A stretch of 64,000 bases of DNA from Nocardia aurantiaca. GTDB taxonomy: Bacteria; Actinomycetota; Actinomycetes; Mycobacteriales; Mycobacteriaceae. Each line of letters opens with the position of its first letter. Position 1 is the stretch's first letter. The notes under the pieces were generated by a model that saw nothing but the letters and a program-made list of their open reading frames with translations, was not told the DNA's origin and did not search any database. Below, one piece after another: positions 1 through 10,665 of this stretch. The translations under genes were made by a program, and so were the position numbers. The DNA lies in assembly GCF_009708175.1 (NCBI RefSeq), contig NZ_WMBB01000006.1:186001-250000 (forward strand), in the 5' to 3' direction.

Positions 1-269
1 ACCGCCGGTTCGGTGCGCGCCAGCCGAGTCTGCTCCGGCAGCACGTCCAATCCCATGTATTCGGCGAAGGCGCCCAACGCGATCAGCGGAACCAGGCTCA
101 GCCGCAGGACCAGCAGCCGGGTCCGCCGCCACCGCCCCCATCCGGCGCCGAGCCGGGTCGCGCGCAACCGCGCACGACGCCGCCGATCGTCGTAATCGGC
201 GGCACCGGACGGACTCGGAAAGCCCGGCAACGCCATACCAATCAACTGTACGAATTTCCGGCTCGTCAT
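1..269 (-). CDS. Hypothetical membrane protein, N-terminal part (runs off the window start)
   Basis: This open frame enters from the window edge and only about the first 89 codons are visible. The ATG at 269 gives a start MTSRKFVQLIG; a second in-frame ATG lies at 236. An Arg-rich stretch ([13 protein letters not shown]) is followed by one hydrophobic segment (LLVLRLSLVPLIALGAF) that looks like a transmembrane helix, preceded by positive charge (cytoplasmic N terminus). No family is recognisable from this fragment. It points the same way as the SRPBCC and biotin genes, but the 119 bp gap gives no operon evidence. The call as a real gene rests on the open frame plus the membrane segment. Confidence 0.5.
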   Translation of the reverse strand, partial: MTSRKFVQLIGMALPGFPSPSGAADYDDRRRRARLRATRLGAGWGRWRRTRLLVLRLSLVPLIALGAFAEYMGLDVLPEQTRLARTEPA

Positions 270-388
270 CCAGGCTTGTGCTGCCGGTCATCTCCTGGTA
301 CGGCACAGGTCATCTCGATGGGCGGCAGTGATCACGCCGGAACGGCCGCGAAACGAGACCGGCGCCGGAGGGTGCCGGTGCGGCGGCA

Positions 389-856
389 TCAGTGTTCGGC
401 GGTGTGTTCGGTGTGTTCCGCGAGTTTGGCCAGCGCCATGCGGAATCCGATCTCGTTCTCGTCGGGCGACAATCCCGGCGGCAGGTTCTCGTGGCAGGCG
501 GTCACGCGAGTGCCGCCCGGTGCGTCGTCGAGGGTGTAGGTCACCGTCATCTCGCCGCGCAGTTCCGGGTCGTCCGTTTCGAATTCGACGATCTGCACCA
601 CCTCGCGATCGGGCACGACCCGGGCGAAGACACCGTGGAAGGTATCGGTGTGCGCGGTCGTCTTCCCCGCCCCGGTGGGCAGGTCGTAGGTCAGCGAGAT
701 CCGGAATCGCCCGCCGACGCGGGGATCGAACTCATGGACGCGGCTGCTCATGCCGTCGGGAACCATCCACGTGCGCACCGAATGCGCATCCAGGAGCGCC
801 CGGAAGACATTCGGACGCGGGGCACCGACGAACTTCTCGACTCGAGTGGAAGGCAC
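389..856 (-). CDS. SRPBCC (AHSA1-like) domain protein
   Basis: A 155-residue single-domain protein with a GTG start. The sequence follows the AHSA1-like SRPBCC pattern: an N-terminal strand with PRPNVFRALLDA, then WMVPDGM, the glycine turn DPRVGGRF, paired beta strands (VVQIVEFET, GEMTVTYTL), and a long C-terminal helix (ENEIGFRMALAKLAEHTE). Members of this superfamily have a hydrophobic cavity that binds lipid-like ligands; no enzymatic function can be read from the sequence. It lies downstream of bioD on the same strand but 157 bp away, so a role in biotin synthesis is not indicated. Confidence 0.8.
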   Translation of the reverse strand: MPSTRVEKFVGAPRPNVFRALLDAHSVRTWMVPDGMSSRVHEFDPRVGGRFRISLTYDLPTGAGKTTAHTDTFHGVFARVVPDREVVQIVEFETDDPELRGEMTVTYTLDDAPGGTRVTACHENLPPGLSPDENEIGFRMALAKLAEHTEHTAEH

Positions 857-1013
857 GGCGCCACCCTACGCTCGACGTGACGAAGATCACGACACCATCC
901 CCGCCGGGTCACTCGAGGAGTCCACGGGCGCGCTGCCACGCCCGTTCGGATCGCGGACCGCAATCGCGGCGGCACAGGGTCCACTCACCAGATCGTCGTC
1001 CCCCGCGCACCGC

Positions 1014-1703
1014 TCACGGCCGCAGATACCGACCGGTCCAGCCCGTCTCGAACCAGGTCGGCGCGGCGACGGCGAACTCGGCCCGGCCCCACGTGCCCGC
1101 ACCCGCCGGAACGGAACCGACCAGCTCCACCCCGGTCACCGCGGGCAGATCGGTTCGATTGCACTCCGACGCCAGGTCCGGTGCGGCAGGCCAGGATCCG
1201 ATCACCAGGCCCGCGCACTCGATGCCCGCACCGGCCAGCGCGCGCGTGGTGAGCTCGCTGTGGTTGAGGGTCCCCAGCCCCGCGGCCGCGACCAGCAGCA
1301 CCGGCGCGCCCATCTTCTGCGCCAGATCCAGCAGGGTGAACTCCCCCATCCGAACGAGCAGCCCGCCCGCTCCTTCGACCAGGACGAGGTCGGCGTCCGC
1401 GCAGGATTCGATCCCGGTGACCGTCTCCGCCAGCGTGAGCAGCGGCTCTCCGCAGCGGCGCGCGGCGGTGTCGGGAGCCAGCGGCTCGGGATAGCGGGCC
1501 AGTTCGAGTGTGCGGGTCACCCCGCTCAGCCGTGTGATCTCCGCCAGGTCGCCCGGCTCCCCCGAGGCCATGCCGGTCTGCGCCGGCTTGCACACCGCGA
1601 CCTCGATTCCGGCCGCGCGGGCGGTGGCGGCCAGGGCCGCGGTAACGACCGTCTTGCCGACATCGGTGGAGGTGCCGGTAACGAACAGCAGTCTCGGACT
1701 CAT
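1014..1703 (-). CDS. bioD: Dethiobiotin synthetase
   Basis: A 229-residue cytoplasmic enzyme that closes the ureido ring of dethiobiotin from 7,8-diaminopelargonate, CO2 and ATP, the step before biotin synthase. The P-loop GTSTDVGKT is near residue 9, the substrate-lysine region is VCKPAQTG, and VEGAGGLLV is the second nucleotide/Mg site. The length matches the family. The ATG at 1703 overlaps the bioF stop (ATGA), so bioF and bioD are translationally coupled. A longer upstream reading of the same frame overlaps bioF and is a shadow. bioB is not in the window. Confidence 0.95.
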   Translation of the reverse strand: MSPRLLFVTGTSTDVGKTVVTAALAATARAAGIEVAVCKPAQTGMASGEPGDLAEITRLSGVTRTLELARYPEPLAPDTAARRCGEPLLTLAETVTGIESCADADLVLVEGAGGLLVRMGEFTLLDLAQKMGAPVLLVAAAGLGTLNHSELTTRALAGAGIECAGLVIGSWPAAPDLASECNRTDLPAVTGVELVGSVPAGAGTWGRAEFAVAAPTWFETGWTGRYLRP

Positions 1704-2854
1704 GCCGAAACCACCTCCCGCCCACGAGCTTCGGCCAGTACCTCGCCGAGAACGGTTGCGATGGTGACCAGTTCCGCCTCGGTGAGATCGGCACGGGCGG
1801 TCAGGCGCAGGCGGGAGGTGCCTTCGGGGACCGACGGGGGGCGGAAGCAGCCGACGCTGAGGCCGCGGGCACGGCAGGCCTCGGCGGCGTCGTAGGCTAC
1901 CTGCGCATCGCCGAGGACGACCGACACGACGGCCGAATCCGGTTGCCCGACACCGGCGATGCGGGCCAGATCGGCGGCCCGATCCAGAACACGCTGCGCC
2001 ATCGCGGGTTCGCGGCGCAGCAGACGCAACGCCGCGCGGGCCGCGCCGACCACGGCGGGGGCCAGGCCGGTGTCGAAGATGAAGGTGCGGGCGGCGTCGA
2101 TGAGGTGAGCGCGAACCCGCTCGCTGGCGAGCACCACACCGCCCTGGGCGGCAAGGGCTTTGGACAGTGTCGCGGTGATGATCAGGTCGGGTTCCCCGGC
2201 CAGCCCGCACTCGTGTACCAGGCCGCGCCCGCCCTCGCCACGCACGCCCAGGCCGTGCGCCTCGTCCACGATGAGCACCGCCCCGTTCGCGCGGGTGACC
2301 CGGTGCAGTTCGATCAGCGGCGCGAGGTCGCCGTCGGCGCTGAACACCGAATCCGTCAAGACCAGTGCACGTTCCTCACCGCGACCGGCCAGCAACCGGT
2401 CCACGGCCGCCGGATCACGGTGCGGGGCGATCTCGACGCGCGCCCGCGACAGCCGGCAGGCATCCACCAGCGAAGCGTGGCTGCCAGCATCCGAAACCAC
2501 CAGTGCCCCACGGCCGGCCAGCGCGGTGACCGCACCCAGATTGGCTGCGTAGCCGGAGGCGAACACCAATCCGGCCTCCGCGCCGACGAATTCGGCGAGC
2601 TCGGACTCGAGTTGCTCGTGCTCGGCGGTGGTCCCGGTGACCAGGCGCGAACCGGTCGACCCCGCGCCCCAATACCGGACCGAGGCGATGGCGCCCTCGA
2701 TCACCTCCGGGTGGCGCGCCAGCCCGAGGTAGTCGTTGGAGGCGAGGTCGATGGTCACCGTGTCGGACGTGCGGGGTCGCAGTTCACGGCGCAGCCCGGC
2801 ATCGACGCGCTCGGCGGCGCGGGTGTCGAGCCAACTCAAGGGATCGGCAGTCAC
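1700..2854 (-). CDS. bioF: 8-amino-7-oxononanoate synthase
   Basis: A 384-residue PLP enzyme that condenses pimeloyl-thioester with L-alanine to make 8-amino-7-oxononanoate, the first step of biotin ring assembly. Visible motifs are [15 protein letters not shown] at the N terminus, the cofactor aspartate in [16 protein letters not shown], and the Schiff-base lysine in [11 protein letters not shown]. The GTG at 2854 gives the usual family N terminus ([21 protein letters not shown]); the frame is open further upstream, but starting there would place the 2871-2883 operator inside the gene. It overlaps bioD by 4 bp. The operator lies 17-29 bp before the start, which suggests repression by a BioQ-type regulator. 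Confidence 0.95.
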   Translation of the reverse strand: MTADPLSWLDTRAAERVDAGLRRELRPRTSDTVTIDLASNDYLGLARHPEVIEGAIASVRYWGAGSTGSRLVTGTTAEHEQLESELAEFVGAEAGLVFASGYAANLGAVTALAGRGALVVSDAGSHASLVDACRLSRARVEIAPHRDPAAVDRLLAGRGEERALVLTDSVFSADGDLAPLIELHRVTRANGAVLIVDEAHGLGVRGEGGRGLVHECGLAGEPDLIITATLSKALAAQGGVVLASERVRAHLIDAARTFIFDTGLAPAVVGAARAALRLLRREPAMAQRVLDRAADLARIAGVGQPDSAVVSVVLGDAQVAYDAAEACRARGLSVGCFRPPSVPEGTSRLRLTARADLTEAELVTIATVLGEVLAEARGREVVSA

Positions 2855-2870
2855 AGCTCGGAAGCATACT

Positions 2871-2883
2871 TGAACACCGTTCA
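2871..2883. promoter_or_regulatory. BioQ-type operator upstream of bioF
   Basis: TGAAC-ACC-GTTCA is a perfect 5-3-5 inverted repeat, 17 bp before the bioF start. The same core with a different spacer lies in front of bioA (4812-4828). It matches the published form of the site for BioQ, the TetR-family repressor of biotin genes in Corynebacterium and Mycobacterium. No bioQ gene is seen in the window. Confidence 0.75.
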
Positions 2884-2941
2884 GGCGGCCATGGGCATGG
2901 GTGGACGGCGCTATGCTGGGAAGTCGTAAGGAGGCTGCGCG

Positions 2942-3253
2942 ATGCCACGATGGGCAATAGTGGTCGAGCAGACGACCGGCTTCGGCGACAACAAGACCTG
3001 GAGTCCGAAGATCCTCACCGAGGTGGTGGGAACCCGCGAACAAGCCCTCGCGAAGGTCCCGGACCTCGTTTCGAGATTCACACCCGATCACCCGAGATTG
3101 ATCAGCCGCCGCACCATCCTGCGCGACGGCGACACCTTCATGCTGATCGCCCGGGGCTGGTCGGACGACTACCACTGCGTATTCAAGGTCTGGGAAGTCC
3201 TGTCAGACAGCGACAATTCAGACAAAGTGCGCGAAAGACGGGCCAGTCGCTGA
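2942..3253 (+). CDS. Small conserved-looking hypothetical protein
   Basis: A 103-residue protein on the plus strand between bioF and bioA. A very strong ribosome site, AAGGAGG at 2928-2934, sits 7 nt before the ATG, which makes this a convincing gene. The protein mixes charged and hydrophobic residues (PRWAIVVEQTTGFG, RRTILRDGDTFMLIARGW), has no signal peptide or membrane segment, and ends in a charged tail. I do not recognise a family. Its upstream region is shared with bioF, so the operator at 2871-2883 could affect both genes; that is inference. Confidence 0.75.
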   Translation: MPRWAIVVEQTTGFGDNKTWSPKILTEVVGTREQALAKVPDLVSRFTPDHPRLISRRTILRDGDTFMLIARGWSDDYHCVFKVWEVLSDSDNSDKVRERRASR

Positions 3254-3520
3254 AGGCTCGCGCCGCGCGAGCCGAAAGGGCGACACACCGTCAGCCGATG
3301 ACCGCGTCGGACCAGCGGACCAGCCGGCTCAGCAAGGCCGAAGCGGTGACGCGAGGGTGGCGGCCCCGGTGAGCACACCGAAGTCCAGCCACGGGTGCGT
3401 CCGCGATGGTGTGGATCTGCCCGCACCGTGGGGACCCAGCACCTCATCGCGTTCAAAGGGCGAGATCGTCGACCACGCCGCGGGTGTCGCAGGTATTTCG
3501 CCAGGAGCGCGAACCGGTGG

Positions 3521-4789
3521 TCAGACCGCCGCGGCCGCGCACATGGCGGTGGCGATGCGCGCGACGTCGTCGCGGGTGCTGATGAACGGCGGCATGCAGT
3601 AGACGAGATTGCGGAACGGCCGCAGCCAGACGCCGGATTCGACTGCGGCATGGGTGGTTTCGCGCATGTCCACCGGGTGGTCCAGCTCGATGACGCCGAT
3701 CGCGCCGAGGGTGCGGACGTCGGCGACGCCGGGGAGATCGCGTGCGGGGGCCAGGCCCTCGGCGAGGCCGTCGTGGATTTCGCGGACCTCCCCCTGCCAG
3801 TCCCGCGACAACAGCAGTTCGATCGAGGCCACCGCGACCGCGCAGGCGAGAGGATTTCCCATGAAGGTCGGACCATGCATGAGCCCGCCGTGCGAGCGGC
3901 TGATGGTCTCGGCGATCTCGGTGGTGCACAGCGCGGCGGCCAGGGTCATGTAGCCGCCGGTGATCGCCTTGCCCACGCACATGACATCCGGGCGGACTCC
4001 CGCGTGCTCTGCCGCGAAAAGCGTTCCGGTGCGCCCGAATCCGGTGGCGATCTCGTCGAACACCAGCAGCACGTCGTACTCGTCGCACAGCCTGCGCAGA
4101 TCGGCCAGATAGCGCGGATCGTGGAAGCGCATGCCGCCCGCGCCCTGCACCACGGGTTCCACGATGACCGCGGCCAATTCGTGGGCGTGCGCGGCGATGG
4201 TTTGCTCCAGCTCCGAAACATATCGCGGCTCATAGCCTTCCGGCGGCGGGCCCGCGAAGATCTGCGGGACCAGCACATCCGTCCACAGCGAGTGCATGCC
4301 GCCCTCGGGATCGCACACACTCATGGGCGTGAAGGTGTCGCCGTGGTAGCCGCCGCGCCAGGTCATCAGCCGGTGCTTCGCGGGACGCCCCAGAGCCCGC
4401 TGGTACTGCAGGCACATCTTCACCGCGACCTCCACCGACACCGAGCCGGAGTCGCAGAGGAAGACCTTGTCCAGCCCCTCGGGCGTGAGCTCGACCAGCA
4501 GCTGCGACACTCGCACCGCCGGCTCATGGGTGAGCCCGCCGAACATCACGTGGCTCATCTTCCGCGACTGCGCCAGCAGCGCCGCGTCCAGCACCGGGTG
4601 TTGATACCCGTGCACGGCGGCCCACCAGGAGCTCATGCCGTCCACCACTTCCCGGCCGTCGGCAAGGGTGAGCCGGGTGCCGGACGCGGAGGCGACCACC
4701 AGCGGTTCGGTGGTGGCCGGGAAGCCGCCGTAAGGATGCCACACGTGGGCGGCGTCGATGGCGGTGATCTCGCCGGAGGTCAATGCCAC
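3521..4789 (-). CDS. bioA: Adenosylmethionine-8-amino-7-oxononanoate aminotransferase
   Basis: A 422-residue class III PLP aminotransferase that converts 8-amino-7-oxononanoate to 7,8-diaminopelargonate, using S-adenosylmethionine as amino donor. Diagnostic pieces are HVWHPYGGF and [13 protein letters not shown] near the N terminus (the substrate-site WW/Y cluster typical of BioA), WRGGYHGDT, the cofactor aspartate in [13 protein letters not shown], and the Schiff-base lysine in [11 protein letters not shown]. The start is GTG at 4789. It lies on the same strand as bioF-bioD but is separated from them by a plus-strand gene, so it forms its own unit with its own operator at 4812-4828. Confidence 0.95.
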   Translation of the reverse strand: MALTSGEITAIDAAHVWHPYGGFPATTEPLVVASASGTRLTLADGREVVDGMSSWWAAVHGYQHPVLDAALLAQSRKMSHVMFGGLTHEPAVRVSQLLVELTPEGLDKVFLCDSGSVSVEVAVKMCLQYQRALGRPAKHRLMTWRGGYHGDTFTPMSVCDPEGGMHSLWTDVLVPQIFAGPPPEGYEPRYVSELEQTIAAHAHELAAVIVEPVVQGAGGMRFHDPRYLADLRRLCDEYDVLLVFDEIATGFGRTGTLFAAEHAGVRPDVMCVGKAITGGYMTLAAALCTTEIAETISRSHGGLMHGPTFMGNPLACAVAVASIELLLSRDWQGEVREIHDGLAEGLAPARDLPGVADVRTLGAIGVIELDHPVDMRETTHAAVESGVWLRPFRNLVYCMPPFISTRDDVARIATAMCAAAAV

Positions 4790-4811
4790 AGTAAGTCCTT
4801 CGAGGAGCGCG

Positions 4812-4828
4812 CTTGAACGGTGTTCAAG
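4812..4828. promoter_or_regulatory. BioQ-type operator between bioA and the MarR-GNAT gene
   Basis: CTTGAAC-GGT-GTTCAAG is a perfect 7-3-7 inverted repeat, 23 bp before the bioA start. It shares the TGAAC-N3-GTTCA core with the bioF site. Its place in the divergent bioA/MarR-GNAT spacer means it could also influence the plus-strand gene at 4899. Confidence 0.8.
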
Positions 4829-4868
4829 TTACCACGAACCGGTGCACCCACCAGCACCTCGCCGTATT

Positions 4869-4885
4869 CTTTGACTCAGTCAAAG
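4869..4885. promoter_or_regulatory. Palindromic operator candidate upstream of the MarR-GNAT gene
   Basis: CTTTGACT-C-AGTCAAAG is a perfect 8-1-8 palindrome ending 13 bp before the ATG at 4899. Size, symmetry and position fit an autoregulatory MarR-family site. It is unrelated in sequence to the BioQ-type site 40 bp away. Confidence 0.6.
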
Positions 4886-4898
4886 GATTGGAGCTGGT

Positions 4899-5870
4899 AT
4901 GGCAGTCGAGACGGCCGAGCGCCCGGTCGAGGCGCGACACATTGCCGCCGTGCGCGCCTTCAACCGGCGCTACACCCGCATCATCGGTGTCCTGCAGGGC
5001 GGGATGGTGGGCACCGAGCACTCGCTCACCGAGGGCCGGATCCTGTTCGAGCTGGCCCACTTCGGGGCCACCGAGGTGGCGGATCTTCGGTTGGCGCTGG
5101 AGCTGGACGCCGGATATCTGAGCCGCATCCTGGCCAAGTTCGAGGAACGCGGTCTGGTGGCCCGCCGGAGATCGGAGGCCGACGGGCGACGGCAGGTGGT
5201 GGAGTTGACCGAGGCGGGCCGCACCGCGTTCACCGTCCTGGACCAGCGCACCCAGCAGCAGATAGGGAATCTGCTGATCCCGCACTCCCCCCTCGTGCGG
5301 ACGCGGCTGGTCGGCGCCATGCGAACCATCGAGCAGATCCTCGACTCCGAGGCCGAACCGAATCCGGCCGGGGTCGTCCTGCGCGAACCCCGGCCCGGCG
5401 ACCATGGCTGGGTCATCCAGCGCAATGCCGTGCTCTACGCCGAGGAGTTCGGGTGGAACGGCGAGTACGAGGCACTGGTCGCCAAAATCGTCGCCGACTG
5501 GCTGAATTCCCATGACCCGCAACGGGAACGGGCCTGGATCGCCGAATACGGGGGCGCACCGGTCGGCTGCGTCTACTGCATGCGCGCGGACGATGCCACC
5601 GCCCGGCTGCGACTGCTGCTGGTCGAGCCGTCCGCGCGCGGGCTCGGCGTGGGCAGCGCCCTGGTCGACGAATGCCTGCGCTTCGCCGCCGAGGCCGGAT
5701 ACACCGAGATGGTGCTGTGGACCAATAGCGTGCTCGATTCCGCGCGCCACATCTACCAGCGCGCCGGATTCGAACTGGTGGAGTCGAATCCGCACCATAG
5801 TTTCGGCGTGGATCTGGTCGGGCAGACCTGGCGGCGGGGACTCGGTCGGGAGGAGGATCCGGCCCGCTAG
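4899..5870 (+). CDS. MarR-type HTH regulator fused to a GNAT acetyltransferase
   Basis: A 323-residue two-domain protein. Residues about 10-150 form a MarR-type winged helix: RILFELAHFGATEVADLRLALELDAGYLSRIL is the recognition region and RRSEADGRRQ the wing. Residues about 155-310 are a GNAT domain with the acetyl-CoA loop RGLGVGSALVDECL and the C-terminal IYQRAGFEL motif. Such fusions are a known family whose targets are mostly unknown. A palindrome at 4869-4885 sits just upstream and probably mediates autoregulation. The gene is divergent from bioA and shares its promoter region, so a link to biotin control is possible but unproven. It ends 11 bp before glgX. Confidence 0.9.
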   Translation: MAVETAERPVEARHIAAVRAFNRRYTRIIGVLQGGMVGTEHSLTEGRILFELAHFGATEVADLRLALELDAGYLSRILAKFEERGLVARRRSEADGRRQVVELTEAGRTAFTVLDQRTQQQIGNLLIPHSPLVRTRLVGAMRTIEQILDSEAEPNPAGVVLREPRPGDHGWVIQRNAVLYAEEFGWNGEYEALVAKIVADWLNSHDPQRERAWIAEYGGAPVGCVYCMRADDATARLRLLLVEPSARGLGVGSALVDECLRFAAEAGYTEMVLWTNSVLDSARHIYQRAGFELVESNPHHSFGVDLVGQTWRRGLGREEDPAR

Positions 5871-5881
5871 GGTCTTGGATC

Positions 5882-7989
<2,108 letters not shown>

Positions 7990-7993
<4 letters not shown>

Positions 7994-10413
7994 TCGATAC
8001 CGCCATGACCAGCTCGCCCGAACACCAGACCGGACCCATCGCCCGGCAGACGCCCGTGCGCAGCACCTACCGCCTGCAGCTGCGGCCCGACGCGCTCACC
8101 TTCGCCGATGCGCGCGCCATCGCCGAATACCTGCAGCAGCTGGGCATTTCGCATCTGTACCTGTCGCCCATCATGACGGCGGCGCGCGGCTCCATCCACG
8201 GCTACGACGTCACCGATCCGACCACTGTGTCGGCAGGGCTGGGCGGGCCGACCGGGCTCAAGGCCCTGGCCGACGAGGTGCGCAGCCGCGGCATGGGCCT
8301 CATCGTGGATCTGGTGCCCAACCATGTGGGCGTGGCCGATCCGCGCCAGAACCCGTGGTGGTGGGATGTGCTGCGGCACGGCAAGAAGTCCCAGTACGCC
8401 ACCTGGTTCGATATCGACTGGACGCCCGGCAACGGCGCGGGCGGGCGCATCGCGCTGCCGGTGCTGGCCGGCGAGAACGATCCGGCGGCGCTGACCGTGG
8501 ACCGCTCCGGACCCGAACCCATGCTCGCGTTGCACGATCTGCGCTTCCCCATCGCACCCGGCACCGATGGCGAGAACGCGCTGCGCATTCACGACAAACA
8601 GCACTATCGGCTGGTCAACTGGAAGTCCGGGCTGTGCGGATACCGCCGCTACTTCACCGTCGGCGGGCTGGCCGCCATCCGGCAGGAAGACCCGGCGGTC
8701 TTCGAGGCCACCCATCGCGAGCTGGCCGCCTGGTGCGAGCACGACCTCATCGACGGTGTGCGCGTGGATCATCCGGACGGACTGGCCCAGCCCGCCGAAT
8801 ACCTGCGGCGACTGCGCCAGCTCATCGGACCGCAGCGGCTGCTGCTGGTGGAGAAGGTGCTCTCCAATCGCGAACCCCTCGACGCCACCCTGCCCATCGA
8901 CGGAACCACCGGCTACGACTCCCTCGCCGATATCGGCGGCGTGCTCATCGACCCCGACGGCGAAAAGCAGCTCACCGACCTGTCGCGGGAGTTCACCGGG
9001 CACGGCAGCGACCGGGCCTGGTTCACCGAGCAGGAGCACCGGATTCGCCGGGCCGTCGCCGAGACCATGCTGGTGCCCGAGGTGCGGCGGCTGGTGGCCG
9101 CCATCAAGCGCGACGCCCGCGCCGACGCCTTCGACACCATGGCGCTGACCAATGCCGCCATCGAGGTGCTGTCGTTCATGCCGGTCTACCGCACCGACTA
9201 CGCGCCGCTGGCCGGCATGGTGGGCGCGGTGGTCGCGGAGGTGGCGCGGCGCAATGCCGAACTGACCGCACCGCTACAGGTGCTGGTCACCGCGCTGGCC
9301 ACGGGCGGCGAGGCCGCAACCCGCTTCCATCAGGTAGGCGGGGCCATGAGCGCGAAAGCGGTGGAGGACACCATGTTCTACCGCGCCGCGCGACTGGTGT
9401 CGCTGCAGGAGATGGGCGCGGATCCGGCCCGCTTCGGCTGCTCGCCCATCGAATTCCATCTCGCCAATGCCGAACGCGCGCAACGCTGGCCGGCCACCAT
9501 GACCACGCTGTCCACCCACGACACCAAGCGCGGCGAGGACGTGCGCGCCCGCATCGGCATGCTCTCGCAGGTGCCCGACATCTGGGCGCGCTCGGTCAGC
9601 AACTGGGAGGAGATCGCGCCCGGACCCGACGGCGCCACCACACTGTTCCTGCTGCAGAACATGTTCGGCGTCTGGCCCACCGACGGCCGGCCCGCCGCCG
9701 CGGTGCCCGGACTGCGCGAGCGCCTGCATCAGTTCGCGGAGAAGGCGGTCCGCGAGGCCGGGACCCAATCCTCGTGGGAGGAACCGGATATCGAATTCGA
9801 GACGGCGGTGCACCGCTGGATCGACACCGTCATCGACGGGCCGGTCGGGGCCGAACTGGGCGAGTTCGCGGCCGATCTGGCCATCCACGCCTGGACCGAC
9901 GCGCTCGCGCAGAAGCTGCTGCAGCTGTGCGGTCCCGGCATCCCCGACATCTACCAGGGCTGCGAGCTGTGGGAGGACTCGCTCGTCGATCCCGACAACC
10001 GCCGCCCGGTGGACTTCACCCACCGCTCGCTGCTGCTGCAATCCCTCACCGGCACACCGGATCTCGAGCCGTCCGGCGCGGTGAAGATGTGGATCGTGGC
10101 CTACGCGCTGTGGCTGCGCCGCGAACGCCCCGACTGCTTCGTCGGCGGCACCTACACCCCGCTGTTCGCCACCGGCGACCGCGCCCAGCACCTGCTCTCC
10201 TACGCCCGCGGCCGCACGGGCGAGACCCCCGAGGTGATCGTGGCCGTCACCCGCCACAGCATCCGCCTGGACGAGGCGGGCGGCTGGGGCGACACCGTAC
10301 TGGATCTGCCGCAGGGACATTGGACCGACCGGCTCACCGGCCACACCTTCTCCGGACGCGCCCGGCTGGAGAAGCTGTTCGCCCGGCTGCCGATCGCCCT
10401 GCTGGTGCGCTGA
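7990..10413 (+). CDS. treY: Maltooligosyl trehalose synthase
   Basis: An 807-residue GH13 enzyme that turns the reducing-end maltose of a maltooligosaccharide into a trehalose unit by intramolecular transglucosylation. The N terminus STYRLQL followed by YLSPIMTAARGSIHGYDVTDP is characteristic, as are LVPNHVGVADP, the nucleophile in DGVRVDHPDGLA, the acid/base glutamate in LLVEKVLS, and TLSTHDTKRGEDVR near residue 510. The ATG at 7990 overlaps the glgX stop; ATG 8005 is an alternative. The partner trehalohydrolase gene treZ does not follow: a response-regulator remnant and a terminator do, so treZ must be elsewhere or absent. Confidence 0.95.
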
Positions 10414-10480
10414 CGATAGCGGCGCGGTCACCCCGCGATCGCTCATGATTCGTTCACGATCGCTGTGACAGCGTGGCCGC

Positions 10481-10599
10481 ATGCCCGACGACGGAGTGAG
10501 CGCCCGCGGCGTCAAGGTGCTGGTCTGCGAGGACGACGAGCAGCTGGGCGAGCGGGTGCGGCGCGGGCGTGGACGAGGGGATACCTCCTGCGCGCCTGA
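10481..10599 (+). pseudogene. Internally deleted response-regulator remnant
   Basis: The ATG at 10481 opens a frame reading MPDDGVSARGVKVLVCEDDE, the usual first strand and acidic pair of an OmpR-type receiver domain, continuing QLGERVRRG. The receiver then stops being recognisable. Immediately downstream, in another frame, 10567-10599 reads AWTRGYLLRA-stop, resembling the last residues of an OmpR-family DNA-binding domain. The simplest reading is loss of roughly 600 bp between the two ends. The ATG frame itself ends at 10630 after 49 codons. The identification of the C-terminal piece rests on ten residues. Confidence 0.6.
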
Positions 10600-10621
10600 A
10601 GGCCCCGGCGGGGCAACCGGT

Positions 10622-10657
10622 CCCGTGTGATCCGAACGAGGGGTCGGATCACACGGG
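10622..10657. terminator. Bidirectional terminator hairpin between treY/remnant and ilvA
   Basis: A perfect 14 bp stem (CCCGTGTGATCCGA and its complement) with an 8 nt loop sits between two convergent units, 8 bp past the ilvA stop. There is no U-tract, which is common for actinobacterial terminators. Confidence 0.8.
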
Positions 10658-10665
10658 GACACCGA

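Noticed and set aside
328..1895. Long plus-strand open frames across the bioD and SRPBCC genes
   Set aside because: They are antisense to well-recognised minus-strand genes, are Arg/Pro-rich and match no family.
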